Source: Apium graveolens (taxonomy: Eukaryota > Streptophyta > Magnoliopsida > Apiales > Apiaceae). From it: a stretch of 64,000 bases of DNA. The position numbers were made by a program, and so were the translations under genes. Below, one piece after another: positions 22,701 through 35,725 of this stretch. Each line of letters begins with the position of its first letter. Positions within the stretch are counted from its first letter, which is position 1. The notes beneath the pieces were generated by a model. That model was given only the letters and a program-made list of their open reading frames with translations. It had not been told where the DNA came from and searched no databases. Location: assembly GCF_009905375.1 (NCBI RefSeq), contig NW_027417467.1, positions 124,001-188,000 on the forward strand, read 5' to 3'.

Positions 22701-24559
22701 ATGTTAATTATACTAATATAAGGTGTCAAGTGACACTTATAGGACGCAAAATCACACTAATATGGTGTAAAGTGACTTACAAGGTTAATTGGAGCCATAT
22801 GTGGCAAAAAATTGACTCGTATAAAAGTGGTATCAAGAGTTGGTAAAAAGATGTCACATCTAATATATATGATGTTTATATGTTAATTGTACTAATATAT
22901 GGTGGAAAATGACTCTTATACGGTGCAAAATCACTCTAATATGGTGTAGAGTTACTTACAAGGTTGATTAGAGCCAAAATGTGGCCCAAAATTGACTCGT
23001 AAAAGTGGTACCAAGAGGAGGTAAAAGGATGTCAAATTGGATGTATATGATGTTTACATGTTAATTGTACTAATATATGGTGGCAAGTGACTTTTATAGG
23101 ATGCAAAATCACTCTAATATGGTGTAAAGTGACTTACAAGATTGATTAGAGCCAAAATGTGGCCCAAAATTGACTCAAATAAAATTGGTACCAAGAGTTG
23201 GTAAAAGGATGTCAAATTGGACGTATACGATGTTTACAGGTTAATTGTACTAATATATGGTGGAAAGTGACTCTTATAGGGTGTAAAATCACTCTAATAT
23301 GGTGTAAAGTGACTAACAAAGTTGATTAGAGCCAAAATGTGGCCCAAAATTGACTCGTATAATGTGGTACCAAGAGGTGGTAAAAGGTAATCAAATTGAA
23401 TATATAATGTTTACATGTATATTGTACTAATATATAGTGACAAGTGACTCTTATAGGGTGCAAAATCACACTAATATGGTGTAAATTTAGTTACAAGGTT
23501 GATTAGAGCCAAAATGTGGCCCAAAATTGACTCGTATAAAAGTGGTATCGAGAGGAGGTAAAAGGATGTCAAATTGGATTTATATGATGTTTACGTGTTA
23601 ATTGTACAAATATAAGGTGTCAAGTGACACTTATAGAGCGCAAAATCACTCTAATGTGGTGTAAAGTGACTTACAAGGTTAATTGGAGCCAAATGTGGCC
23701 AAAAATTGATTCGTATAAAAGTGGTATCAAGAGTTGGTAAAAAGATGTCACATCTAATGTATATGATGTTTACATGTTAATTGTACTAATATATGGTGGA
23801 AAATGACTCTTATACGGTGCAAAATCACTCTAATATGGTGTACAGTTATTTACAAGGTTGATTAGAGCCAAAATGTGGCCCAAAATTGACTCGTAAAAGT
23901 GGTACCAAGAGGAGGTAAAAGGATGTCAAATTTGATGTATATGACGTTTACATGTTAATTGTACTAATATATGGTGGCAAGTGACTTTTATAGGGTGCAA
24001 AATCACTCTAATATGGTGTAAAGTGACTTACAAGATTGATTAGAGCCAAAATGTGGCCCAAAATTGACTCGAATAAAATTGGTACCAAGAGTTGGTAAAA
24101 GGATGTCAAATTGGACGTATACGATGTTTACATGTTAATTGTACTAATATATGGTGGAAAGTGACTAAAAAGGTTGATTAGAGCCAAAATGTGGCCCAAA
24201 ATTGACTCGTATAAAGTGGTACCAAGACGTGGTAAAAGGTAATCAAATTGAATATATAATGTTTACATGTATATTGTACTAATATATGGTGACAAGTGAC
24301 TCTTATAGGGTGCAAAATCACTCTAATATGGTGTAAATTTAGTTACAAGATTGATTAGAGCCAAAATGTGGCCCAAAATTGACTCGTATAAAAGTGGTAT
24401 CGAGAGGAGGTAAAAGGATGTCAAATGGGATGTAAATATTGTTTACATGTTAATTGTACTAATATAAGGTGTCAAGTGACAGTTATAGAGCGCAAAATCA
24501 CTCTAATATGGTGTAAAGTGACTTACAAGATTGATTAGAGCCAAAATGTGGCCCAAAAT

Positions 24560-27500
24560 TGACTCGAATAAAATTGGTACCAAGAGTTGGTAAAAGGATG
24601 TCAAATTGGACGTATACGATGTTTACATGTTAATTGTACTAATATATGGTGGAAAGTGACTCTTATAGGGTGTAAAATCACTCTAATATGGTGTAAAGTG
24701 ACTAACAAGGTTGATTAGAGCCAGAATGTGGCCCAAAATTGACTCGTATAAAGTGGTACCAAGAGGTGGTAAAAGGTAATCAAATTGAATATATAATGTT
24801 TACATGTATATTTTACTAATATATGGTGATAATTGACTCTTATAGGGTGCAAAATCACTCTAATATGGTGTAAATTTAGTTACAAGGTTGATTAGAGCCA
24901 AAATGTGGCCCAAAATTGACTCGTATAAAAGTGGTATCGAGAGGAGGTAAAAGGATGTCAAATTGGATGTATATGATGTTTACATGTTAATTGTACTAAT
25001 ATATTGTGGCAAGGGACTCTTATAGGGTGCAAAATCACTCTAATATGGTGTAAAGTGACTTACAAGGTTGATTAGAGCCAAAATGTGGCCAAAAATTGAC
25101 TCGTGTAAAGGTAGTACCAAGTGTAGGTAAAAGGATGTCAAATTGGATGTATACGATGTTTAAATGTTAATTGTACTAATATAAGGTGTCAAGTGACACT
25201 TATAGAGCGCAAAATCACTCTAATGTGGTGTAAAGTGACTTACAAGGTTAATTGGAGCCAAATGTGGCCAAAAATTGACTCGTATAAAAGTGGTACCAAG
25301 AGTTGGTAAAACGATGTCACATTGGATGTTTATGATGTTTACATGTTAATTGTACTAATATATGGTGGAAAATGACTCGTATACGGTGCAAAATCACTCT
25401 AATATGGTGTACAGTTACTTACAAGGTTGATTAGAGCCAAAATGTGGCCCAAAATTGACTCGTAAAAGTGGTACCAAGAGGAGGTAAAAGGATGTCAAAT
25501 TGGATGTATATGATGTTTACATGTTAATTGTAATAATATATGGTGGCAAGTGTCTTGTATAGGGTGCAAAATCACTCTAATATGGTGTAAAGTGACTTAC
25601 AAGATTGATTAGAGCCAAAATGTGGCCCAAAATTGACTCGAATAAAATTGGTACCAAGAGTTGGTAAAAGGATGTCAAATTGGACGTATAGATTGTTTAC
25701 ATGTTAATTGTACTAATATATGGTGGAAAGTGACTAACAAGGTTGATTAGAGCCAAAATGTGGCCCAAAATTGACTCGTATAAAGTGGTACCAAGACGTG
25801 GTAAAAGGTAATCAAATTGAATATATAATGTTTACATGTATATTATACTAATATATGGTGACAAGTGACTCTTATAGGGTGCAAAATCACTCTAATATGG
25901 TGTAAATTTAGTTACAAGGTTGATTAGAGCCAAAATGTGGCCCAAAATTGACTCGTATAAAGTGGTACCAAGACGTGGTAAAAGGTAATCAAATTGAATA
26001 TATCATGTTTACATGTATATTGTACTAAGATATAGTGGCAAGTGACTTTTATAGGGTGCAAAATCACTCTAATATGGTGTAAAGTGACTTACAAGGTTGA
26101 TTAGAGCCAAAATGTGGCCAAAAATTGACTCGTGTAAAAGTGGTACCAAGTGTAGGTAAAAGGATGTCAAATTGGATGTATATGATGTTTACATGTTAAT
26201 TGTACTAATATAAAGTGTCAAGTGACACTTATAGAGCGCAAAATCACTCTAATATGGTGTAAAGTGACTTACAAGATTGATTGAAGCCAAAAAGTGGCCC
26301 AAAATTGACTCGAATAAAATTGGTACCAAGAGTTGGTAAAAGGATGTCAAATTGGACGTATACGATGTTTACATGTTAATTGTACTAATATATGGTGGAA
26401 AGTGACTCTTATAGGGTGTAAAATCACTCTAATATGGTGTCAAGTGACTAACAAGGTTGATTAGAGCCAAAATGTGGCCCAAAATTGACTCATATAAAGT
26501 GGTACCAAGAGGTTGTAAAAGGTAATCAAATTGAATATATAATGTTTACATGTATATTGCACTAATATATAGTGATAAGTGACTCTTATAGGGTGCAAAA
26601 TCACTCTAATATGGTTTAAATTTAGTTACAAGGTTGATTAGAGCCAAAATGTGGCCCAAAATTGACTCGTATAAAAGTGGTATCGAGAGGAGGTAAAAGG
26701 ATGTCAAATTGGATGTATATGATGTTTACATGTTAATAGTACTAATATATAGTGGCAAGTGACTTTTATAGGGTGCAAAATCACTCTAATATGGTGTAAA
26801 GTGACTTACAAGATTGATTAGAGCCAAAATGTGGCCCAAAATTGACTCGAATAAAATTGGTACCAAGAGTTGGTAAAAGGCTGTCAAATTGGACGTATAG
26901 ATTGTTTACATGTTAATTGTACTAATATATGGTGGAAAGTGACTAACAAGGTTGATTAGAGCCAAAATGTGGCCCAAAATTGACTCGTATAAAGTGGTAC
27001 CAAGACGTGGTAAAAGGTAATCAAATTGAATATATAATGTTTACATGTATATTTTACTAATATATGGTGATAATTGACTCTTATAGGGTGCAAAATCACT
27101 CTAATATGGTGTAAATTTAGTTACAAGGTTGATTAGAGCCAAAATGTGGCCCAAAATTGACTCGTATAAAAGTGGTATCGAGAGGAGGTAAAAGGATGTC
27201 AAATTGGATGTATATGATGTTTACATGTTAATTGTACTAATATATAGTGGCAAGGGACTCTTATAGGATGCAAAATCACTCTAATATGGTGTAAAGTGAC
27301 TTACAAGGTTGATTAGAGCCAAAATGTGGCCAAAAATTGACTCGTGTAAAGGTTGTACCAAGTGTAGGTAAAAGGATGTCAAATTGGATGTATATGATGT
27401 TTAAATGTTAATTGTACTAATATAAGGTGTCAAGTGACACTTATAGAGCGCAAAATCACTCTAATGTGGTGTAAAGTGACTTACAAGGTTAATTGGAGCC

Positions 27501-29040
27501 AAATGTGGCCAAAAATTGACTCGTATAAAAGTGGTACCAAGAGTTGGTAAAACGATGTCACATTGGATGTTTATGATGTTTACATGTTAATTGTACTAAT
27601 ATATGGTGGAAAATGACTCGTATACGGTGCAAAATCACTCTAATATGGTGTACAGTTACTTACAAGGTTGATTAGAGCCAAAATGTGGCCCAAAATTGAC
27701 TCGTAAAAGTGGTACCAAGAGGAGGTAAAAGGATGTCAAATTGGATGTATATGATGTTTACATGTTAATTGTAATAATATATGGTGGCAAGTGACTTTTA
27801 TATGGTGCAAAATCACTCTAATATGGTGTAAAGTGACTTACAAGATTGATTAGAGCCAAAATATGGCCCAAAATTGACTCGAATAAAATTGGTACCAAGA
27901 GTTGGTAAAAGGATGTCAAATTGGACGTATAGATTGTTTACATGTTAATTGTACTAATATATGGTGGAAAGTGACTAACAAGGTTGATTAGAGCCAAAAT
28001 GTGGCCCAAAATTGACTCGTATAAAGTGGTACCAAGACGTGGTAAAAGGTAATCAAATTGAATATATAATGTTTACACGTATATTGTACTAATATATGGT
28101 GACAAGTGACTCTTATAGGGTGCAAAATCACTCTAATATGGTGTAAATTTAGTTACAAGGTTGATTAGAGCCAAAATGTGGCCCAAAATTGACTCGTATA
28201 AAGTGGTACCAAGACGTGGTAAAAGGTAATCAAATTGAATATATCATGTTTACATGTATATTGTACTAATATATAGTGGCAAGTGACTTTTATAGGGTGC
28301 AAAATCACTCTAATATGGTGTAAAGTGACTTACAAGGTTGATTAGAGCCAAAATGTGGCCAAAAATTGACTCGTGTAAAAGTGGTACCAAGTGTAGGTAA
28401 AAGGATGTCAAATTGGATGTATATGATGTTTACATGTTAATTGTACTAATATAAGGTGTCAAGTGACACTTATAGAGCGCAAAATCACTCTAATATGGTG
28501 TAAAGTGACTTACAAGATTGATTGGAGCCAAAAAGTGGCCCAAAATTGACTCGAATAAAATTGGTACCAAGAGTAGATAAAGGATGTCAAATTGGACGTA
28601 TACGATGTTTACATGTTAATTGTACTAATATATGGTGGAAAGTGACTCTTATAGGGTGTAAAATCACTCTAATATGGTGTAAAGTGACTAACAAGGTTGA
28701 TTAGAGCCAAAATGTGGCCCAAAATTGACTCGTATAAAGTGGTACCAAGAGGTTGTAAAAGGTAATCAAATTTAATATATAATGTTTACATGTATATTGC
28801 ACTAATATATTGTGATAAGTGACTCTTATAGGGTGCAAAATCACTCTAATATGGTGTAAATTTAGTTACAAGGTTGATTAGAGCCAAAATCTGGCCCAAA
28901 ATTGACTCGTATAAAAGTGGTATCGAGAGGAGGTAAAAGGATGTCAAATTGGATGTATATGATGTTTACATGTTAATAGTACTAATATATAGTGGCAAGT
29001 GACTTTTATAGGGTGCAAAATCACTCTAATATGGTGTAAA
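24560..29040. repeat. Tandem pair of ~2.24-kb satellite blocks
   Basis: Marker variants repeat at a constant offset: GCAAGGGACTC (25009 and 27250), TTTTACTAATATATGGTGATAA (24811 and 27052) and the GGTTGTAAAAGGTAATC variant (26520s and 28760s) are all 2240-2241 bp apart. The first copy runs from about 24.56 to 26.80 kb and the second to about 29.04 kb. The offset near the start is about 2281 bp because of a ~42-bp deletion in the second copy. Confidence 0.75.
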
Positions 29041-30596
29041 ATGACTTACAAGGTTGATTAGAGCCAAAATGTGGCCAAAAATTGACTCGTGTAAAAGTGG
29101 TACCAAGTGTAGGTAAAAGGATGTTAAATTGGATGTATATGATGTTTACATGTTAATTGTACTAATATAAGGTGTCAAGTGACACTTATCGAGCGCAAAA
29201 TCACTCTAATGTGGTGTAAAGTGACTTACAAGGTTAATTGGAGCCAAATGTGGCCAAAAATTGACTCGTATAAAAGTGGTACCAAGAGTTGGTAAAACGA
29301 TGTCACATTGGATGTTTATGATGTTTACATGTTAATTGTACTAATATATGGTGGAAAATGACTCATATACGGTGCAAAATCACTCTAATATGGTGTACAG
29401 TTACTTACAAGGTTGATTAGAGCCAAAATGTTGCCCAAAATTGACTCGTAAAAGTGGTACCAAGAGGAGGTAAAAGGATGTCAAATTGGATGTATATGAT
29501 GTTTACATGTTAATTGTACTAATATATGGTGGCAAGTGACTTTTATAGGGTGCAAAATCACTCTAATATGGTGTAAAGTGACTTACAAGATTGATTAGAG
29601 CCAAAATGTGGCCCAAAATTGACTCGAATAAAATTGGTTCAGAGAGTTGGTAAAAGGATGTCAAATTGGACGTATATGATGTTTACATGTTAATTATACT
29701 AATATATGGTGGAAAGTGACTCTTATAGGGTGTAAAATCACTCTAATATGGTGTAAAGTGACTAACAAGGTTGATTAGAGCCAAAATGTGGCCCAAAATT
29801 GACTCGTATAAAGTGGTACCAAGAGGTGGTAAAAGGTAATCAAATTGAATATATAATGTTTACATGTATATTGTACTAATATATGGTGACAAGTGACTCT
29901 TATAGGGTGCAAAATCACTCTAATATGGTGTAAATTTAGTTATAAGGTTTCTTAGAGCCAAAATGTGGCCCAAAATTGACTCGTATAAAAGTGGTATCGA
30001 GAGGAGGTAAAAGGATGTAAAATTGGATGTATATGATGTTTACATGTTAATATTACTAATATATAGTGGCAAGTGACTTTTATAGGGTGCAAAATCACTC
30101 TAATATGGTGTAAAGTGACTTACAAGGTTGATTAGAGCCAAAATATGGCCAAAAATTGACTCGTGTAAAAGTGGTACCGAGTGTAGGTAAAAGGATGTCA
30201 AATTGGATGTATATGATGTTTACATGTTAATTATACTAATATAAGGTGTCAAGTGACACTTATAGAGCGCAAAATCACTCTAATATGGTTTAAAGTGACT
30301 TACAAGATTGATTAGAGCCAAAATGTGGCCCAAAATTGACTCGAATAAAATTGGTACCAAGAGTTGGTAAAAGGATGTCAAATTGGACGTATACGATGTT
30401 TACATGTTAATTGTACTAATATATGGTGGAAATTGACTCTTATAGGGTGTAAAATCACTCTAATATGGTGTAAAGTGAGTAACAAGGTTGATTAGAGCCA
30501 AAATATGGCCCAAAATTGACTCGTGTAAACTGGTATCAAGAGGTGGTAAAAGGTAATCAAATTGAATATATAATGTTTACATGTATATTGTACTAA

Positions 30597-30601
30597 TATA
30601 T
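30597..30601. repeat. Target-site duplication, left of element 2 (TATAT)
   Basis: TATAT directly precedes the LTR start TGTAACACCC at 30602 and is repeated directly after the other LTR at 44831-44835. A 5-bp duplication is normal for Ty3/gypsy integration. Confidence 0.92.
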
Positions 30602-33600
30602 TGTAACACCCCCAGATCCGGGGTCGGGGATCCGGGTCGTCACGAGTTCCATTTCCCTTAACAACACCCAATCTTAATAAATAATCAACTACTCTGTACT
30701 GTGACCCCACAATAAACACACACACCACAAGTTATAGTTTCAGAGATGAATATCCAAAAATAATCACAAGTCATATTATTACACAATTATATGCCAATAC
30801 ACCTTAAACAGGTTTCTGAATAAATTTACATTTCTTTGCCATTATTACAATTCATAAATATACATAATCTTATACATCAAAAGTTGAAAGCCTAGCCTAT
30901 TGGTAGTTCCTACCTCAGCTATGGCGGTATCAGTGCTTCTAGAAAACTGCGGAACATCTCCTAACCTCTTGCGAATCGGGAGCTTGGTCCGGTTCATCTT
31001 GTCTATCTGATGTTGTGTGATGAAAGAAGAAAGCAAGGGTGAGCAGCAAGCCCACCAAAATAATATGTATAATGATTAACAATATATGAGCCTTCTCATA
31101 GTACTCATGAAAGTCTTGGTCAAAAGAATTGAACCAAGTTGATATCTTAATGCGATGAAGTCGCAAAATATTCAGTATATATATATATACATATATACTT
31201 TTCAAAATATTGGAAGTCCTCTTCCATGCACAATATACACAAAGTCCCAGTGTATAACTGTATAAAAAAAATATCGTTGCAAGGTGATCTCATATATCTA
31301 ACCTTGTCTCAACATTTTTCTGAAAATCTTTGTCATTCATAAGACAATTATTAATTAGATATAAGTTTAAAAGATGAAGTTACAAGATACCCCAATATAC
31401 TTATATCTTTCCCAAATACTACTTGAACTACCACCGTTCAAGTTATAAATTAGCTTCAAAAGTTCATCACATAGATGAGACTATAAGACAAGATTTGAAT
31501 AGATTAAATCTTTAAAATATTATCAAAATAAAATGAAGTTACGAGATACTTCATTTGATGTAAACATCATTTTGAAAACTTGACCCTGCCAACACTCAAC
31601 AATCGCCCAACAGTAGCCTTTCCATCGAAGTGCTCTGGGTAGTGTTGCAAAAATTATCCAATTGGATGATGAACTCATTACGGGAGTTTGCCGCGCCAGG
31701 AAGACCACTTACGATGATCAGTCGTAGTAGTACAACCCCACCATTTTCTACATGTAGAGGAGAACCTGTCGGATTTACTTGTCAACCGAACACTGAACTC
31801 CTAAGGAATGGACCGCCTTAGCGGAACTTCCAGGCCATTTGGGCCAATATAATAAGGCTGGGCCAGCGCTACTCGACCACTTACGCCACTCCTAGTTCAG
31901 ATGAAATCCATGACTCTGAAACGTAAAGCTCGTTTCCCCCTTTCCCCAAGTAGAAACTTGTTGATACGGCTCCACGGCTCCTCCAAGAAGTCGTACCTAG
32001 TTGGAAAGGAAAACTCACCGATATTTCCCAGGCGATGCCTGTTAATGGATTAACTTGTTCCAAGAATTTTACTTCCCGAATATTGGGTAAGTAATCAAAA
32101 ACTCTTTTACCAAGACAGCAACCTTGTTGCGAATATAAAACACACAACCGAGCCGGATCCCCCAGGTTTTGAGCGAGTATTTAAATCCCCTTTTTAAAAG
32201 GAAGATCTTAAATATAAAAATAGTTTTGGGATCCGCTCTAACTTTTGAAAATCATTTTAAAGACTCGAAAACACTTTAAAGAGTGTTTGGAGTCAAACTG
32301 ATTTAATGAAGTAAATCAGTCCCCAGAATATTTAGAAAATGTCTGAATATTATTATTTAAATAATATTCCCATAAAAAATAATCTTTATAAAATAATTGA
32401 AGTAGAAGTATTAAAACTTATACTTGAAATGAATAGCAAATAATCAAAGATATACTTATACGAAAGTAATATCTTTATTTGAATAATCAAAAATAAGTTT
32501 GATTATCGACACCTTATTCTTTAATAAAATAAAGAATATATCTCAGCAAATAATCGGAGTCATAGATCCTCAAATGAATATTCAAATAATATTCAATAAA
32601 TAAAATAAGCTGAGTCATAATACCTCGAATGAATATTATAAATAATATTCATTAAATAAAATAAAGGAGTCATACATCCTCAAATGAATATTCAAATAAT
32701 ATTCAATAAATAATGTAAAGGAGTCATACGCCTTCGAATAATATTCGAAATAATATTCAATAATAAAATAAAGTTAAAGTTATCGAATAAACCTTATTCG
32801 ATTAATAGTTTTAAAAACTATATCCATATATATATATATAAATAAATATATATATATATATATATATACTCGGGAACTTCGACTCCCGGTTTAGAAATAT
32901 GTTCACCTTTTATCCCCTATACTAAGGGTATACGCAACTACTTGCTTATTTCTAGCATAGGTATTATGCAACTATAAGCATTGAAATCAACAGATAGATA
33001 ACCAGATTACGAAACAGACATGCATATATACCAAATTAGCATGCTCCAATATATCGCAAAATTTGCTAATAACAATCATGCAATATCACAAGATAATGCA
33101 TATACATATATTTACATCACAACAACAGTATAACGGGTAGAAAACTTGCCTGACCGACTTGGGGGTGAGAAAGGCTCGGGACGAGTCTGATAACCTATAA
33201 ACAACAAGTAAGTTGGAATTAAACCAAAGTCACTTGTAAATCTATACTTTAACTAACTTAGACTCTAACGCTTGTTTTGCGCTCACTGATTCGCTTAAGT
33301 CACTCGGGTACCCTCGGCTCCACCATTTTTAATAATTTAACCTTTACGAGTTTTAAAGCGATTCATTCGCGAGTGTCTTACCAACTGCCTAACACACTTA
33401 CCATAAATGTTTCATACATTAATTAACCCTTTTTGGTCTTTAACCTATGTTTCAAAGTAAGGCGAGGGAAAAAGTTTCGTTCGCGAAACGCCGTTACTTG
33501 AAACGGTCGTTTCTCCTAAACCGTGCATCGGAATCGAACGAACTACATATCAAAACGAAGCTCGTAACATGAGCTATCTAAACATGGCAGTGGTCATAAT

Positions 33601-34937
33601 CTAGCAGGGGGTTCTCGGGTCCTAATGCTATGCACAAAAACAGTCCAAAGAAAATTGGACGTTACGACGGCTATGTTTACGCGATTTCCCAATTTTAACC
33701 ATTCAAAACCAACCACAAACCAACCTCAAATCCAACATACAACCAACATCCATCCTCATCACATCATAACAACCCCAACAAATCCACATTAACCATTTAT
33801 ACTTATTCCTCACATGAACTAAAAGCTTTACTTAGGTTCTTTAACTAATTACCAAGATTTACAACTCCAACAATGCAACAAAACCAACTAATCTCTACAA
33901 ACTCAACCAAACTTCAACCAATCAAGCATCATGCTTCACATATGCTATATCAAACACATTCAATCCTAATTACTCAAAACTAAAGCTAGGGTTTGTAGTT
34001 TATACCTTCCTTGGAGAGTGGAGAATCAAGAGAATGGCTTGGAATCACCTTTAAAGCCCTTATCCAAGCTTAATCTAAACAAAACTTCAAGAACACAAAT
34101 TTTAGTTCTTGAAAACACTAGTCACCATCTTCTTTCATGATTTATAGAAAAAGATTGGCTTGGAATTAGAAGCTTAAACTTATAGGAAGTATGTAACTAT
34201 CCATGGGGAAGCTTAGATAATTACCTTGCTAAATAGTAAGTGGAGGAGCTTGGACTTTCATTTTTTAAGAAAAAACCCGAGAGAATGAAGAAGAAGAAGA
34301 GAGATTTTTTGTGTTTTGGCTTGATTTGCTTTTGGTTGGTTGATTTTTGTTGTTTGCTTTAGTGAATTACCTAGTTGCCCTTGGTTTTGTGTGGTTAAAA
34401 AGTCACCACATCTCCTTCCTTTCTTGTCATGCCTATGTCATCCTCGTGATGTAATCCTCCCCTCCTTGTCCTCTTTCTATTGGTTGGATGACATCATTCC
34501 CACAAATCCCTTTGATTAACTTCCTAATCATTTGCCTAATGACCGCTGATCTGTTATACGGTTCGCTTAACTTTCGTTTTCGTTTATCGTTTGAGGGATC
34601 ATACCCGGGATCTTATTACTTAGGTTCCCTTAACCTTTCTCAATATATTGTATTCCTTTTATGATCCTCTCTTATAATCCTTTAATTTAAATCCTTTTTA
34701 TCCTGTTACCTTATACTCAATTCTCTCCGTATCTAGTGGATTTCCGGGAAAAATCAAAGTGTTCAGAATTGGATTCTGACGATCTTTACATACACTTATA
34801 TACCACATAGAGTACTAATAATATCCCATAAGATCAATAACAGAACCCCTACATAGCGTGGCATGAACAGTTTTCTCATTCAGCAAAAACACTATTCATA
34901 AGGGTTTCAAAAATTTCCAAAAATTGGGGTTATTACA
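30602..34937 (-). repeat. 3' LTR of element 2
   Basis: On the plus strand the repeat begins TGTAACACCCCC and ends GGGGTTATTACA. It is 4336 bp. It shares terminus, (TA)n run, ~54-bp repeats and core block with the other LTRs, but about 31557-32065 is a segment not found in element 1 or 3 LTRs. Confidence 0.95.
31557..32065. other. LTR segment specific to element 2
   Basis: Between blocks matching element 1 LTR (near 3155 and near 2818) lies about 0.5 kb of richer-GC sequence with no counterpart in the LTRs of elements 1 or 3. The second copy is at about 41450-41957. Elements 1 and 3 have a shorter stretch (~340 bp in element 1) with the ~31-36 bp repeats here. I recognise no gene in it. Confidence 0.6.
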
Positions 34938-34950
34938 GTCTCTCCTCCTT
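34938..34950 (-). other. Polypurine tract of element 2
   Basis: On the minus strand AAGGAGGAGAGAC abuts the 3' LTR. It differs by one base from the tracts of elements 1 and 3. Confidence 0.82.
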
Positions 34951-34979
34951 AAAAGGATTCTGTCCCGGAATCGGATAGA

Positions 34980-35725
34980 AATAAATAGGGATACTTTCTT
35001 AGTATTGCACTTTCTAACTCTCAAGTCAATTTTCCCACATTGTGGTTCTACCATCAAACTCTTACTAGTTTGATAACCCTTCTCCTAAGCACTCGTTCCT
35101 TTTCACTCTATAACCCTTCCTGGTTGCTCCATATAGGTTACATCGGGTTGCATATCTATGCGCTAATATGCCCCTATTTATCTGGCATCTGAATTACACT
35201 TCCTTAACACTGATACGTGAGACACGTTACGACCTGCTACATGTTCGGGGTTAGGGCTAGCTCCTATGCTATCCTCCCAATACGTCTTAATATATCCAAG
35301 GGTCCAACAATTCGTGGACTTAGCTTTCATTTCTTTCCGAACCTCATCCTTCCTTTCCAAGGAAATACCTATAACAACACTAGGTCCCCTATTTCATACT
35401 CTTTTTCCTTTCGTGTCAAATCAACATACTTATCATGTCCATCTTGGGCTACTACCAGCCTTCCTCTGATTAGATCTATCATATCCTTGGTCCTTTGGAC
35501 TACTGCGGGTCCGAGCATCTTGCGCTCTACAACTTCATCCTAACATAAGGGAGATCGACATTGTCTTCCCTCAAGGATCTCATAAGGCGATATCTCAATA
35601 CTAACATATGATCTATTGTCGTAAGAAAACTCAACCCGTGTTAAGTGATCATTCCAATTTCTTTCAAGTCTATTGCACAGACTCTCATTATAGCTTTTAG
35701 CATTAGAGCTTTTGCTTCTCACTAC
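34980..35725 (-). pseudogene. Integrase C-terminus and chromodomain fragment (element 2)
   Basis: On the minus strand the sequence reads RNWNDHLTRVEFSYDN, then PYEILEGRQCRSPLC, then in-frame TAG at 35540-35542, and continues through the GPY/F region toward a decayed chromodomain. It is the direct counterpart of 8880-9601 in element 1, and the stop is shared with elements 1 and 3. Further stops and frameshifts make it non-functional. Confidence 0.78.

Larger units (their letters stand above)
13800..30601. repeat. Satellite A: ~179-180 bp tandem repeat array (about 94 monomers)
   Basis: The landmark GATGTCAAATTGG recurs at about 13806, 13986, 14168 and 14430, then every ~179 bp to the end of the array. 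A typical monomer also carries GTTTACATGTTAATTGTACT, AGGGTGCAAAATCACTC and GCCCAAAATTGACTCG. Neighbouring monomers differ clearly from one another, while monomers one higher-order unit apart are nearly identical. No other sequence interrupts the array. A monomer of this length is typical of plant centromeric or subtelomeric satellites; a centromeric location is inference. Confidence 0.97.

Noticed and set aside
13800..30601. Regularly spaced repeats considered as a CRISPR array
   Set aside because: Units of ~179 bp are similar over their whole length with no distinct spacers, and the context is a plant retrotransposon-satellite region.
31630..31821. 63-codon open frame in the element 2 specific LTR segment, repeated at 41523-41714
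   Set aside because: Short, duplicated only because it lies in an LTR, no domain. The segment is noted as a module but not as a gene.
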